From NCBI GenBank assembly GCA_963737445.1, contig CAVTSO010000025.1, forward strand, positions 62,001 to 126,000: DNA of 64,000 nt, written 5' to 3'. This stretch comes from JAICYJ01 sp963737445 (GTDB lineage: Bacteria; Actinomycetota; Thermoleophilia; Gaiellales; JAICJC01). This document shows positions 34,621-42,490 of the stretch, piece after piece. The translations under genes were made by a program, and so were the position numbers. Numbering within the stretch: position 1 is the first letter of the stretch; each line of letters starts with the position of its first letter. Below the pieces are notes generated by a model, which ran no database searches, had not been told where the DNA came from, and saw only the letters and a list, made by a program, of their open reading frames with translations.

Positions 34621-36336
34621 TCAGCCCATCGCCGTCGACCGCGCCCGATCGACCGTCATCGGGCCGTCCGCGGTGTAGCGCACCCGCATCTCGGTCGCCG
34701 AGGCACCCGGCAGCCACCGGCCGAACTGCCCCTGCGAGGCCCCTACCAGCACATCACAACGGCTGTCGGCGATGGCGCGGCAGTTGCCGACGGCGATCCA
34801 GCTGCTGGTGGCGTAGTCCCACAGCTCGATCGTCACGACCTGGTCGCCCGCCACGGTGCGCAAGCTGGCGCCGACCATGGTCGCCGCCGCGAACTGGGCT
34901 TGCGTGAGATCGACGTGATCGGTCGTCACGAATTGGGACGGCGCCCCGCCCGTCACGAGCACACCGCCGTCGCTCGCGAGCAGGTCGGCGACGCCACCCG
35001 ACGCGATGTCCCCGGACACGGCCACCGGCACGCCGGCCACGCCCCAATCGGGTAAGGCGCCGAGCGCAAGCCGCACCGGGTGCGCGCCCACGGCCGTGAG
35101 CGTCCAGCGATACGCACCTCCCGGTAGCAGCGGCACCGCCCCCGGCCACGTCCAGTCGACAGCGTCGCCGTTGCCGTTGTGGGTGGCCACGACGCCGTCC
35201 GGGCCGCGCACGGTCAGCGTCCAGTCGGTGGTCTCAGACAGCGTCGCGCGGAAGCGGATCGGGGCCACGCCGTCCTGGCCCAGCCGCCTGAGCGATCCCT
35301 TCACCCGCGGGTTGAAGATCTTGGGCAGCCCAATGCGGCGCGCCGAGGCGGCGATCCGGGGCAGCAGGCGATAGAGCGCCGCGCCCGGGCAGGAGGTGGC
35401 GCCCGTGTCGCGGTGCCCGGAGACGGCCCGCAGCCGCAGGCGGGTGCCGGGCGGGAACCGCTCGTTGCCCGTCGCGGTGGTCATCAACACCTTCGAGGTG
35501 GGATCGACGTGAGCGAGGTCGAGCCGCCATGCGATCAGCTCCCGCAGCGACCGGCGGGCGGCCCGGGTGGGCGCCGTCGAGGTGAACGTCCCGATCATCG
35601 CGATGCCGGCGCTACCGGTGTTGAAGCCGCGCGCGTGCGCACCCACCACCGGCCGCGTGATGCCGCCGTAGCGGCCCTCGAACACCTGGCCGCAGCGGTC
35701 GATCAGGAAGTTGTAACCAATGTCGTTCCAGCCGTTTGCGAGCACGTGGTAGGCGTAGATGCCGCGCACGATCCGGGCAGAGTCGCTACACGGATAGACG
35801 CTTGCGGTGTCGGTGTGGTGCACGAACACCATCTTCAATGCCGGCGCGTACTCGGGCGGCCCGCGGCGCAGCGATGCGTTGGCGCCCCACCCCGCACGCG
35901 TGATGATGGCCGGCCGTAGCGTCGTCGCGGGCATCATTTCGTGGCCTGGGGACGGCTGCGGCGGCGTGTCGATGAAGCTGACGCGAAGCCGGTGCACCGG
36001 CCCGGCCCGGGACCGTCGCACCTGCACGCGATCGGCGGCGCCGACCCACGCCGGCGCTTCCTGAGAGCCCGGCAGCCAGCGCGTCCAGGTACGGCCGAGC
36101 GCAGCACGCACCTCGACCTGACCCGGGCCGCGCCAGCGCAGACCGACCATCTGAAACCGCCACGGCCCCCGCACCGTCAACGGCAGAGACACCGGGTCTC
36201 GGGTCACGTTGGCGATCCGCACCCCTCCGGAGGCGGCCATCGCCGGAGCCGCGCCCAGCACCGCAGCGAACACGATCACCGCTGCGCAGATGAGCAGACG
36301 CCACCGACGCACTGACTGGCACACTTCACCGCCCAC
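34621..36336 (-). CDS. secreted N-acetylmuramoyl-L-alanine amidase / PGRP-domain protein
   Basis: A 571-residue exported protein. The signal peptide (LLICAAVIVFAAVLGAAPAMA) is followed by about 110 residues of beta-rich sequence, then an amidase_2/PGRP domain at about 145–335. Zinc ligands are suggested by the His in VFVHHTDT and in AVSGHRDTGATSCPG, and the catalytic Tyr region is DIGYNFLIDRCGQVFEGRYGG (shown in part). The C-terminal 230 residues form a further beta-rich module, probably for wall binding. The role is peptidoglycan cleavage in wall remodelling. GTG 36336 with TACCCT 6 nt upstream suggests a leaderless transcript, divergent from nfeD. Confidence 0.85.
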   Translation of the reverse strand: MGGEVCQSVRRWRLLICAAVIVFAAVLGAAPAMAASGGVRIANVTRDPVSLPLTVRGPWRFQMVGLRWRGPGQVEVRAALGRTWTRWLPGSQEAPAWVGAADRVQVRRSRAGPVHRLRVSFIDTPPQPSPGHEMMPATTLRPAIITRAGWGANASLRRGPPEYAPALKMVFVHHTDTASVYPCSDSARIVRGIYAYHVLANGWNDIGYNFLIDRCGQVFEGRYGGITRPVVGAHARGFNTGSAGIAMIGTFTSTAPTRAARRSLRELIAWRLDLAHVDPTSKVLMTTATGNERFPPGTRLRLRAVSGHRDTGATSCPGAALYRLLPRIAASARRIGLPKIFNPRVKGSLRRLGQDGVAPIRFRATLSETTDWTLTVRGPDGVVATHNGNGDAVDWTWPGAVPLLPGGAYRWTLTAVGAHPVRLALGALPDWGVAGVPVAVSGDIASGGVADLLASDGGVLVTGGAPSQFVTTDHVDLTQAQFAAATMVGASLRTVAGDQVVTIELWDYATSSWIAVGNCRAIADSRCDVLVGASQGQFGRWLPGASATEMRVRYTADGPMTVDRARSTAMG

Positions 36337-36342
36337 GGCCCC

Positions 36343-36388
36343 AGGGTAGCCCCGTATCCAGATGTGGCAGCCCTTCCGGGGCTATATT
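36343..36388. promoter_or_regulatory. divergent leaderless promoters with a flanking inverted repeat (amidase / nfeD)
   Basis: TACCCT (36348–36343, minus) lies 6 nt before GTG 36336, and TATATT (36383–36388, plus) lies 8 nt before GTG 36397. Between them an inverted repeat TAGCCCC (36347–36353) and GGGGCTA (36378–36384) overlaps both -10 boxes, with arms about three helical turns apart. It could be an operator or simply a stem. Confidence 0.45.
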
Positions 36389-36396
36389 GACCGGGA

Positions 36397-37734
36397 GTGG
36401 CAAGACCACGACTCTGGGGAATGGTGGCGCTGGCGCTGGTGGCTGCAGCGATGGCGCCGTCCAGCGCCGACGCCGGCGACTCCCGCCCGCACGTGATCGC
36501 TATCACACTCAACAGCGAGATCAACCCGGTCTCGGCCAGCTTCGTCAGCGACTCCATCAAGCGAGCCGAGGACGACCACGCCGCGGCGCTGGTGATCCTG
36601 CTGGACACGCCCGGCGGTGACAGTAACTCGATGGATGCCATCGTCCAGGACGAGCTGGCAGCGACGCTGCCGGTGATCGTGTACGTGTCGCCCCAGGGCG
36701 GCCGAGCCGCCTCCGCAGGGGTGTTCGTGACGATGGCCAGCGACTACGCGGCGATGGCGCCCAACACCAACATCGGCGCGGCCACGCCAATCGACTCCAG
36801 CGGCCAGAACCTCGGCTCCGACCTGCGCCGCAAGGTGCTGAACGACGCGGAGGCGAAGATCCGGTCCCTGGCCAAGACCCACGACCGCAACGCACGGGCT
36901 GCGCAGCTAACCGTGCGCAAAGCCACGAGCTACACGGCCGACGAGGCCGCATCCATCAACCTGGTCGAGCGCGTCTCCCCCAACCTGACGGCGCTGCTTG
37001 ACCAGATCAATGGCATGGAGACCCTCGGCACCAAGCACCTGGTGATGCACACGGCAAACGCGGAGGTCGACCACCAGAGCATGCCGCTGACGCTCGAGCT
37101 GCTGAACATCCTGATCGATCCCAACCTGCTGTTCCTGCTGTTCCTGGCCGGCATCGGCGGCCTCGCCTACGAGGTCTTCCACCCCGGCGTGATCCTGCCC
37201 GGCACGCTCGGCGCCGTGTGCCTGATCCTCGCGCTGTTCGGCTTCTCGGTGGTGCCGATCAACTGGGCGGGCGTGGTGCTGATCGTGCTGGGGGTGGCGC
37301 TGCTCCTGGCCGAGGCGTTCGTCGCCAGCCACGGGCTGATCGCGCTGTCGGGTGTGGTCGCGCTCTGTGCGGGCGGCCTGCTGCTGTTCCGCACCCCTGG
37401 ATCGGACATCGGCGTGTCACCGGTCGTGGTGCTGACCATCGCCGTGCTGTTCGGGGCCACGCTGGCGACGGTGGCAACCAAGGTGGTCGCGGCCCGGCAT
37501 TCACCTGCCGCCGCGATCGGCCTGGCGGGCATGCTGGGCCGTGAGGCGGTGGTGCGCACGCCGCTGGCGCCGCTGGGAGAGGTGTACGTTGAGGGCGCGT
37601 TGTGGCAGGCTCAGGCCGACCACGGCCGCGCCGACGTGGGCGACACGGTGATCGTGCGCGGCGTGGACGGCCTGTTGTTGCACGTCGAGCCGGCACCGGC
37701 CGAAGTCCATTCAACCGAGGGAGCAGTCCAGTGA
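36397..37734 (+). CDS. NfeD-family membrane-bound ClpP-class serine protease
   Basis: A 445-residue protein with a signal peptide, a ClpP/SppA-like protease domain (residues about 30–225), four membrane helices (about 230–365) and a C-terminal soluble OB-fold NfeD domain. The nucleophile Ser is in GGRAASAGVFV near residue 112, preceded by LDTPGGDSNSM near 68. Family members cleave hydrophobic substrates such as the stomatin C-terminus. The gene overlaps the slipin gene by 4 nt (GTGA), the classic NfeD/stomatin operon found in many prokaryotes. GTG start, no Shine-Dalgarno, TATATT 8 nt upstream. Confidence 0.9.
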   Translation: MARPRLWGMVALALVAAAMAPSSADAGDSRPHVIAITLNSEINPVSASFVSDSIKRAEDDHAAALVILLDTPGGDSNSMDAIVQDELAATLPVIVYVSPQGGRAASAGVFVTMASDYAAMAPNTNIGAATPIDSSGQNLGSDLRRKVLNDAEAKIRSLAKTHDRNARAAQLTVRKATSYTADEAASINLVERVSPNLTALLDQINGMETLGTKHLVMHTANAEVDHQSMPLTLELLNILIDPNLLFLLFLAGIGGLAYEVFHPGVILPGTLGAVCLILALFGFSVVPINWAGVVLIVLGVALLLAEAFVASHGLIALSGVVALCAGGLLLFRTPGSDIGVSPVVVLTIAVLFGATLATVATKVVAARHSPAAAIGLAGMLGREAVVRTPLAPLGEVYVEGALWQAQADHGRADVGDTVIVRGVDGLLLHVEPAPAEVHSTEGAVQ

Positions 37735-38504
37735 TCGCCCTGATCGTGGTAGCCGTCATCATCGTCTTCTTCCTAGTCATCCTGGCCAACGCGGTGAAAG
37801 TGCTGCGCGAGTACGAGCGGGGCGTGGTGTTCCGCCTGGGACGCCTGCTGGGCGACCCCAAGGGGCCGGGCCTGTTCCTGCTGATCCCGATCGTCGACCG
37901 CATGGTCAAGGTCGACCTGCGCGTGGTGACCCTGGTGATCCCGCCCCAGGAGGTGATCACCAGGGACAACGTGCCGGTGCGCGTGAACGCCGTGGCCTAC
38001 TTCCAGACGGTCGATCCCAGCGCCTCGATCGTGAAGGTGGCCGACTTCGGGCTGGCGACGTCCCAGATCTCGCAGACCACGCTGCGCAGCGTGCTGGGGC
38101 AGCACATGCTGGACGAGCTGCTGTCGGAGCGCGACAAGATCAACCAGATCCTGCAGCGGATCATCGACGAGCAGACCGGGCCCTGGGGCATCAAGGTGAA
38201 CATCGTCGAGGTGCGTGACGTCGAGATCCCCAGTGGCATGCAGCGCGCGATGGCACGGCAGGCGGAGGCGGAGCGCGAGCGCCGCGCAAAGGTGATCGCA
38301 GCTGAGGGCGAGTTCCAGGCGTCGGCCAAGCTGACCGAAGCGGCGGCCGTGATCAGCGAGCACCCGATTGCGCTGACGCTGCGCTACCTGCAGACGCTGA
38401 CCGAGATCGCAGGCACGAACGCGAGCACCACCATCTTCCCGGTGCCGATCGACCTGTTGCAGCCGTTCATGCCGAAGACAAAGATCGAGGAGCCGAAGGA
38501 ATAG
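37731..38504 (+). CDS. slipin / stomatin-like SPFH-domain protein
   Basis: A 257-residue membrane-anchored protein: one N-terminal hydrophobic helix (IVVAVIIVFFLVILANAV), then an SPFH domain with YERGVVFRLGRLLG, PGLFLLIPIVDRMVKVDLR and VPVRVNAVAYF, then a coiled helical region (AMARQAEAERERRAKVIAAEGE, cited in part) and a C-terminal tail. Such proteins form membrane rings and partner with the NfeD protease encoded immediately upstream, probably in membrane quality control. GTG start in a GTGA overlap. Its stop overlaps the proposed AUA start of the GalT-like gene. Confidence 0.92.
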   Translation: MIALIVVAVIIVFFLVILANAVKVLREYERGVVFRLGRLLGDPKGPGLFLLIPIVDRMVKVDLRVVTLVIPPQEVITRDNVPVRVNAVAYFQTVDPSASIVKVADFGLATSQISQTTLRSVLGQHMLDELLSERDKINQILQRIIDEQTGPWGIKVNIVEVRDVEIPSGMQRAMARQAEAERERRAKVIAAEGEFQASAKLTEAAAVISEHPIALTLRYLQTLTEIAGTNASTTIFPVPIDLLQPFMPKTKIEEPKE

Positions 38505-39382
38505 CGCTCGACCTGCGCACCAACCCGCTGACCGGGGAGACGGTGCTGGTGGTACCCGGCCGCGCGTCCAGGCCGGGAGCCACCGGCCGCACCACTCGCG
38601 TCGGCGATGCCGAGCACTGCCCGTTCTGCGAGGGCCACGAGGCGATGACGCCACCGGAGACCGAGGCCTTCGGCCGGCCGGCCGGCGCGCCGGGGAACGG
38701 CCCGGGCTGGATCGTACGGGTGGTGCCGAACAAGTACCCGGCCTTTCCCGGCCACGAGGTGGTGGTGCACGGGCCTCGCCACGTGACCTCGCTGGGCGAC
38801 CTCCCCCCGGCGGTGATGGAGACGGTGATGGAGGCCTGGCGCAGCCGCCGGGTCGCGCTGCTCGCGGGCGGCGCGGGCTACGTGCTGGCGGCGGTCAACG
38901 ACGGCGCCGCGGCCGGCGCATCGCTCGACCACTCGCACTCGCAGCTAGTGCCGTTCCCCGATCCCCCGCCGCGGATCGTGCAGGAGGCTGCCGCCTTCCG
39001 GGTCGGCTGCCCGCTGTGCCCGCTGCCGGGAGCGGTCGTGGACGAGCAGGAGGGCCTGGTCGCCTTCTGCCCGCCGTTCGCGCGGGTGCCGTTCGAGACC
39101 TGGATCGCACCGAAAGATCACCGGTCACACGCGCCGCTGGACGCGGCGACAGGCCGCGCGCTGACCGGCGCGGTCGCGCGGCTGCGCGGAGCACTGGGGG
39201 CGGACCTGGCCTGGAACGCCCTGCTGCACGAGGGACCGCCGGGGGATGAGACGTTCCACTGGCACATCGAGCTGTGGCCCCGGCTGACGGTGGCGGCCTC
39301 GATCGAGCTCGGCGCCGGCATCTGGGTGAACGTCGTCGATCCTGCCGCCGCGGCGGGAGAGCTGGTGGCCGCGGTCGGCTAA
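38501..39382 (+). CDS. galactose-1-phosphate uridylyltransferase-like (GalT/HIT superfamily) protein
   Basis: A HIT-superfamily nucleotidyltransferase of about 293 residues. Zinc-type Cys pairs CPFCEG and CPLCPL and the histidines SLDHSHSQLVPFP near residue 145 and TFHWHIELWP near 250 match the GalT fold; the second is the HxH active-site pattern. The conserved N-terminal LRTNPLTGE precedes the first GTG (38543), and no ATG, GTG or TTG lies upstream in frame. ATA at 38501, in a 4-nt overlap with the slipin stop (ATAG), sits exactly where family members begin; I take it as the start, with moderate confidence. The substrate may be a sugar phosphate other than galactose. It converges on and overlaps merR by 4 bases. 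Confidence 0.8.
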   Translation: MALDLRTNPLTGETVLVVPGRASRPGATGRTTRVGDAEHCPFCEGHEAMTPPETEAFGRPAGAPGNGPGWIVRVVPNKYPAFPGHEVVVHGPRHVTSLGDLPPAVMETVMEAWRSRRVALLAGGAGYVLAAVNDGAAAGASLDHSHSQLVPFPDPPPRIVQEAAAFRVGCPLCPLPGAVVDEQEGLVAFCPPFARVPFETWIAPKDHRSHAPLDAATGRALTGAVARLRGALGADLAWNALLHEGPPGDETFHWHIELWPRLTVAASIELGAGIWVNVVDPAAAAGELVAAVG

Positions 39383-39699
39383 ACGGCGACGGCGGCCGGC
39401 GAACCTGCCATGCGTGGCTGAGCGGCACGCAGCTCCTGGTACTCGCGCGCGGCCGCGATCGCAGCGCTCAGGTTGAGGCCCTTGTCCTTGGCCTGCTTGA
39501 TCAGCATCACCATCTCGACCGACCGGATGTCGTAAACCCGCTGCTTGTTCCCCTTGGTGGGGATGTCCGCCTTGGTCGTCCAGTAGTCGAGCTGCATCTT
39601 GGAGATGCCCGCCACCGCACAGACCTGGCTCAGGTACAGCTCGAGCTGTGGAAGCCGATCGGCCACATCGACGGGTTCGAGCAGATCAACCTGTTTCAT
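39379..39699 (-). CDS. MerR-family transcriptional regulator
   Basis: A 106-residue protein with an N-terminal winged helix-turn-helix of MerR type: LYLSQVCAVAGISKMQLDYW, then KGNKQRVYDIRSVEMVMLIKQAKDKGLNLSAAI, given here in part. The pattern of a Trp in place of the usual RYW/YYE motif and a short C-terminal tail suggests a small regulator lacking a metal-binding domain. The start is ATG 39699 (MKQVDLLEP); the longer upstream frame spans the putative operator and is unlikely to be translated. Palindromes at 39735–39761 and 39783–39802 upstream could be its own operator. Targets are unknown; the neighbour upstream is gyrA. Confidence 0.75.
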   Translation of the reverse strand: MKQVDLLEPVDVADRLPQLELYLSQVCAVAGISKMQLDYWTTKADIPTKGNKQRVYDIRSVEMVMLIKQAKDKGLNLSAAIAAAREYQELRAAQPRMAGSPAAVAV

Positions 39700-39734
39700 C
39701 GCGTGCGCTACCCCTTTCGGGCGGAGTGGAAGGT

Positions 39735-39761
39735 AACCAAAGTGGTATCGACCGCTTTGTT
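39735..39761. promoter_or_regulatory. dyad repeat upstream of merR, candidate operator
   Basis: AACCAAAGTGGT, a 4-base centre ATCG and ACCGCTTTGTT form an imperfect inverted repeat 36 bases before the merR ATG. MerR proteins commonly autoregulate through such dyads. A second palindrome, TTCCAATCCATGGGTTGGAA (39783–39802), has one mismatched pair and lies between this site and gyrA. Confidence 0.4.
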
Positions 39762-39822
39762 CCATCACCCGCACTCGATTCCTTCCAATCCATGGGTTGG
39801 AATCAGATACGGGTGACGTCAC

Positions 39823-42372
39823 TCACTCCGCGGGATCGGGCGGTTCTGGCGATTCGGGCGGATCGGGAACGTCGTCGTCCGCGACCGGTGCGCCGCCCGC
39901 GGCGCCGTCATCGACCGCCGCCGCCTGCGGCTCGGTGATCCGCGCGATGGCGGACACGTGATCGCCCTCGCGCAGGTTCATGACCCGCACACCCTGCGTG
40001 GCGCGGCCCATGCGCGAGATGCCCTCGGCCGCGGTGCGGATCACGGTGCCGTCGTGACTGATCAGCACCAGGTCGTAGCCGTCCTTGACGATCATCGCTC
40101 CGGCCAGCCGGCCACGCGCCTCGGTGTAGCGGATCGTCAGGACGCCCATGGTGCCGCGGCCCTTGGCGGGATACTCCTCCACCCGCGTGCGCTTGCCAAA
40201 GCCGTTCTCGGTCACCACCAGCAGATCCTGGTCGTCGCGGGCGATCTCGACCGCGATCACCTCATCGCCGGACCGCAGCTTCATGCCGGATACGCCGGTG
40301 GTGTCGCGGCCCATCGGCCGCACGTCGCGCTCCGAGAAGCGAACGGCGGACGCGTTGCGCGACACCATCAGCACGTCGTCCTCGCCGTCGGTCAGCCGCA
40401 CGCCGACCAGCTCGTCGCCCTCGCGGATCTTGAGCGCGATGATGCCGTCGGCTTTGAGCACCGTGTCGTAGGCCCTGAACTCGGTCTTCTTGACGATGCC
40501 CTTGCGGGTCGCGAACAGCAGGTACTTGCCCTCGGCATACGTGCGCGTGTCGATCACGGCCTTGACGTACTCGTCCTGGCGCAGCGGCAGCACGTTCACG
40601 AGCGCCCGGCCCTTGGCCTGGCGCGTGCCCAGCGGCAGCTCGTGCACCTTCACCCGATAGACCTTGCCGACGGTCGTGAAGAACAGCAGGTAGTCGTGGG
40701 TGGAGGCGACGAACAGGTGCTCGATGTAGTCGCCCTCCTTGAGATCCATGCCCATGACACCGATCCCGCCCCGCCCCTGGGTGCGATATGTGCCCAGCGG
40801 AAGCCGTTTGATGTAGCCACTTGCCGTAATGGAGATGACCATGTCCTCCTCGGCAATGAGTTGCTCGAGGTCGATCTCGCCCTCGGCCGCGATGATCTCC
40901 GTGCGGCGAGGATTGTCGAAGCGGTTCTTGATCTCGAGCAGCTCCTCGCGAATCACGTCCATCAGCCGCTGCTCGTCGGCCAGGATCGCGCGCAGCTCGG
41001 CGATGCGCTCGATCAGGTCGTCGTGCTCGGCCTTGATCTCCTTGCGGGCGAGGCCGGTCAGCGCCCGCAGCCGCAGCTCCAGGATCGCCTGGGCCTGGAT
41101 CTCGGTCAGCCCGAACGTGTCCATCAGGCCGTTGCGCGCCGTCTCAGTGTCCTCGGCGGCACGGATCAGCGCGATCACCTCGTCGAGGCGGTCGAGCGCG
41201 ATCAGGTAGCCCTCCAGCACGTGGGCGCGCTTCTCGGCCTTGTCGAGCTCGAACTTGGTGCGCCGGGTGACGACCTCCTTCTGGTGCTCGATGTAGTGGT
41301 AGAGCATCTGCTTCAGCGACAGCGTGCGCGGGTTGACCCCGTCCACGAGCGCGACCATGTTCACGCCGAACGTGCTCTGCAGGGCGGTGTGCTTGTAGAG
41401 CTTGTTCAGCACCACCTTGGGGATGGCGTCGCGCTTCAGCTCGATGTAGATGCGCATGCCGGTGCGGTCGCTCTCGTCGTTCAGCGCCGAGATCTCGTTC
41501 AGCACCTTCGACTCGACCAGCTCGGCGATCTTCTGGATGACGCCCTCGTCGCCACCCTTCTTGACCATGTAGGGCATCTCGGTGACGATCAGCGCAGTCT
41601 TGCCGCCGCGCACGTCCTCGGTGTGCACCTTGGCCCGCATCACGACGCGGCCGCGACCCGTCTCGTAGGCCTCGCGGATGCCGGCCATGCCCATGATCGT
41701 GCCGGCGGTCGGGAAGTCGGGGCCCTTGATGTGCTTCATCAGGTCGTCGACCGTGGCGTCCGGGTTGTCCATCAGCTCGATGGTGGCGTCGATCGTCTCG
41801 CCCAGGTTGTGCGGGGGGATGTTCGTTGCCATGCCCACGGCGATCCCCGAGGAGCCGTTGACGAGCAGGTTCGGGAACCGTGACGGCAGCACGATCGGCT
41901 CCCGGCGGCGCTCGTCGTAGTTGGGCATGAAGTCGACGGTGTCGGCGTCGATGTCCCGCAGCATCTCGACCGCCAGCGGCGCCAGCCGGCACTCCGTGTA
42001 GCGCATGGCCGCGGCCGAATAGCCGTCCTGGTTGCCGAAGTTGCCTTGGCCGTCCACCAGCGGGTAGCGCAGCGAGAACCACTGGGCCATGCGCACCAGC
42101 GCGTCGTAGGCGGCGCTGTCGCCGTGCGGGTGGTACTTGCCCAGCACGTCGCCCACCACTGCGGCGCACTTCGAGTAGGGGCGGTTCGGCTGCAGGCCGC
42201 TCTCGTTCATCGAGAACAGCACGCGCCGGTGCACCGGCTTGAGGCCGTCGCGCACATCGGGCAGCGCGCGGCCCACGATCACGCTCATCGCGTAATCGAG
42301 GTAGCTGCTGCGCATCTCCTCTGACAGGTCACGCTGTTCGATGCGACCGTCGCCGAGGCTCTCCATGCTCAT
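39823..42372 (-). CDS. gyrA: DNA gyrase subunit A
   Basis: The DNA-breaking and rejoining subunit of gyrase (849 residues). The catalytic Tyr is in SAAAMRYTE near residue 123. The quinolone-determining segment HPHGDSAAYDALVRMAQ keeps Ser and Asp at the two main resistance positions, predicting a sensitive genotype. The C-terminal beta-pinwheel has six repeats, and its first blade holds the QGRGGIGV motif (GyrA-box type), which distinguishes it from ParC. A long acidic/proline tail ends the protein. ATG 42372 follows gyrB after 118 bases that contain a repeat element. Confidence 0.97.
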   Translation of the reverse strand: MSMESLGDGRIEQRDLSEEMRSSYLDYAMSVIVGRALPDVRDGLKPVHRRVLFSMNESGLQPNRPYSKCAAVVGDVLGKYHPHGDSAAYDALVRMAQWFSLRYPLVDGQGNFGNQDGYSAAAMRYTECRLAPLAVEMLRDIDADTVDFMPNYDERRREPIVLPSRFPNLLVNGSSGIAVGMATNIPPHNLGETIDATIELMDNPDATVDDLMKHIKGPDFPTAGTIMGMAGIREAYETGRGRVVMRAKVHTEDVRGGKTALIVTEMPYMVKKGGDEGVIQKIAELVESKVLNEISALNDESDRTGMRIYIELKRDAIPKVVLNKLYKHTALQSTFGVNMVALVDGVNPRTLSLKQMLYHYIEHQKEVVTRRTKFELDKAEKRAHVLEGYLIALDRLDEVIALIRAAEDTETARNGLMDTFGLTEIQAQAILELRLRALTGLARKEIKAEHDDLIERIAELRAILADEQRLMDVIREELLEIKNRFDNPRRTEIIAAEGEIDLEQLIAEEDMVISITASGYIKRLPLGTYRTQGRGGIGVMGMDLKEGDYIEHLFVASTHDYLLFFTTVGKVYRVKVHELPLGTRQAKGRALVNVLPLRQDEYVKAVIDTRTYAEGKYLLFATRKGIVKKTEFRAYDTVLKADGIIALKIREGDELVGVRLTDGEDDVLMVSRNASAVRFSERDVRPMGRDTTGVSGMKLRSGDEVIAVEIARDDQDLLVVTENGFGKRTRVEEYPAKGRGTMGVLTIRYTEARGRLAGAMIVKDGYDLVLISHDGTVIRTAAEGISRMGRATQGVRVMNLREGDHVSAIARITEPQAAAVDDGAAGGAPVADDDVPDPPESPEPPDPAE

Positions 42373-42420
42373 CTAGCGCTCACCACCCCGGCCCATGACG
42401 CCGAAGACCAAGCGGCGCGA

Positions 42421-42490
42421 GGAGCGAGGGAGGCACAGTGCTCGGCACGGGCCGACCGAAGCGACAAAGCGATGCGACGGTTTGCAGGCG
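42421..42490 (-). repeat. dispersed intergenic repeat, copy A (gyrB–gyrA gap)
   Basis: On the minus strand, directly after the gyrB stop, CCTGCAAACCGTCGC (within 42474–42490) is followed about 30 bases on by GAGCACTGTGCCTCCCTCGC (within 42443–42421). The same two blocks, similarly spaced, follow parB (54094–54163) and recur after the nuclease gene. Between copies A and B about 65 bases align with few differences. Confidence 0.75.

Noticed and set aside
39958..41883. Plus-strand open frame of 641 codons antisense to gyrA
   Set aside because: Shadow frame; gyrA is intact on the other strand with all motifs.
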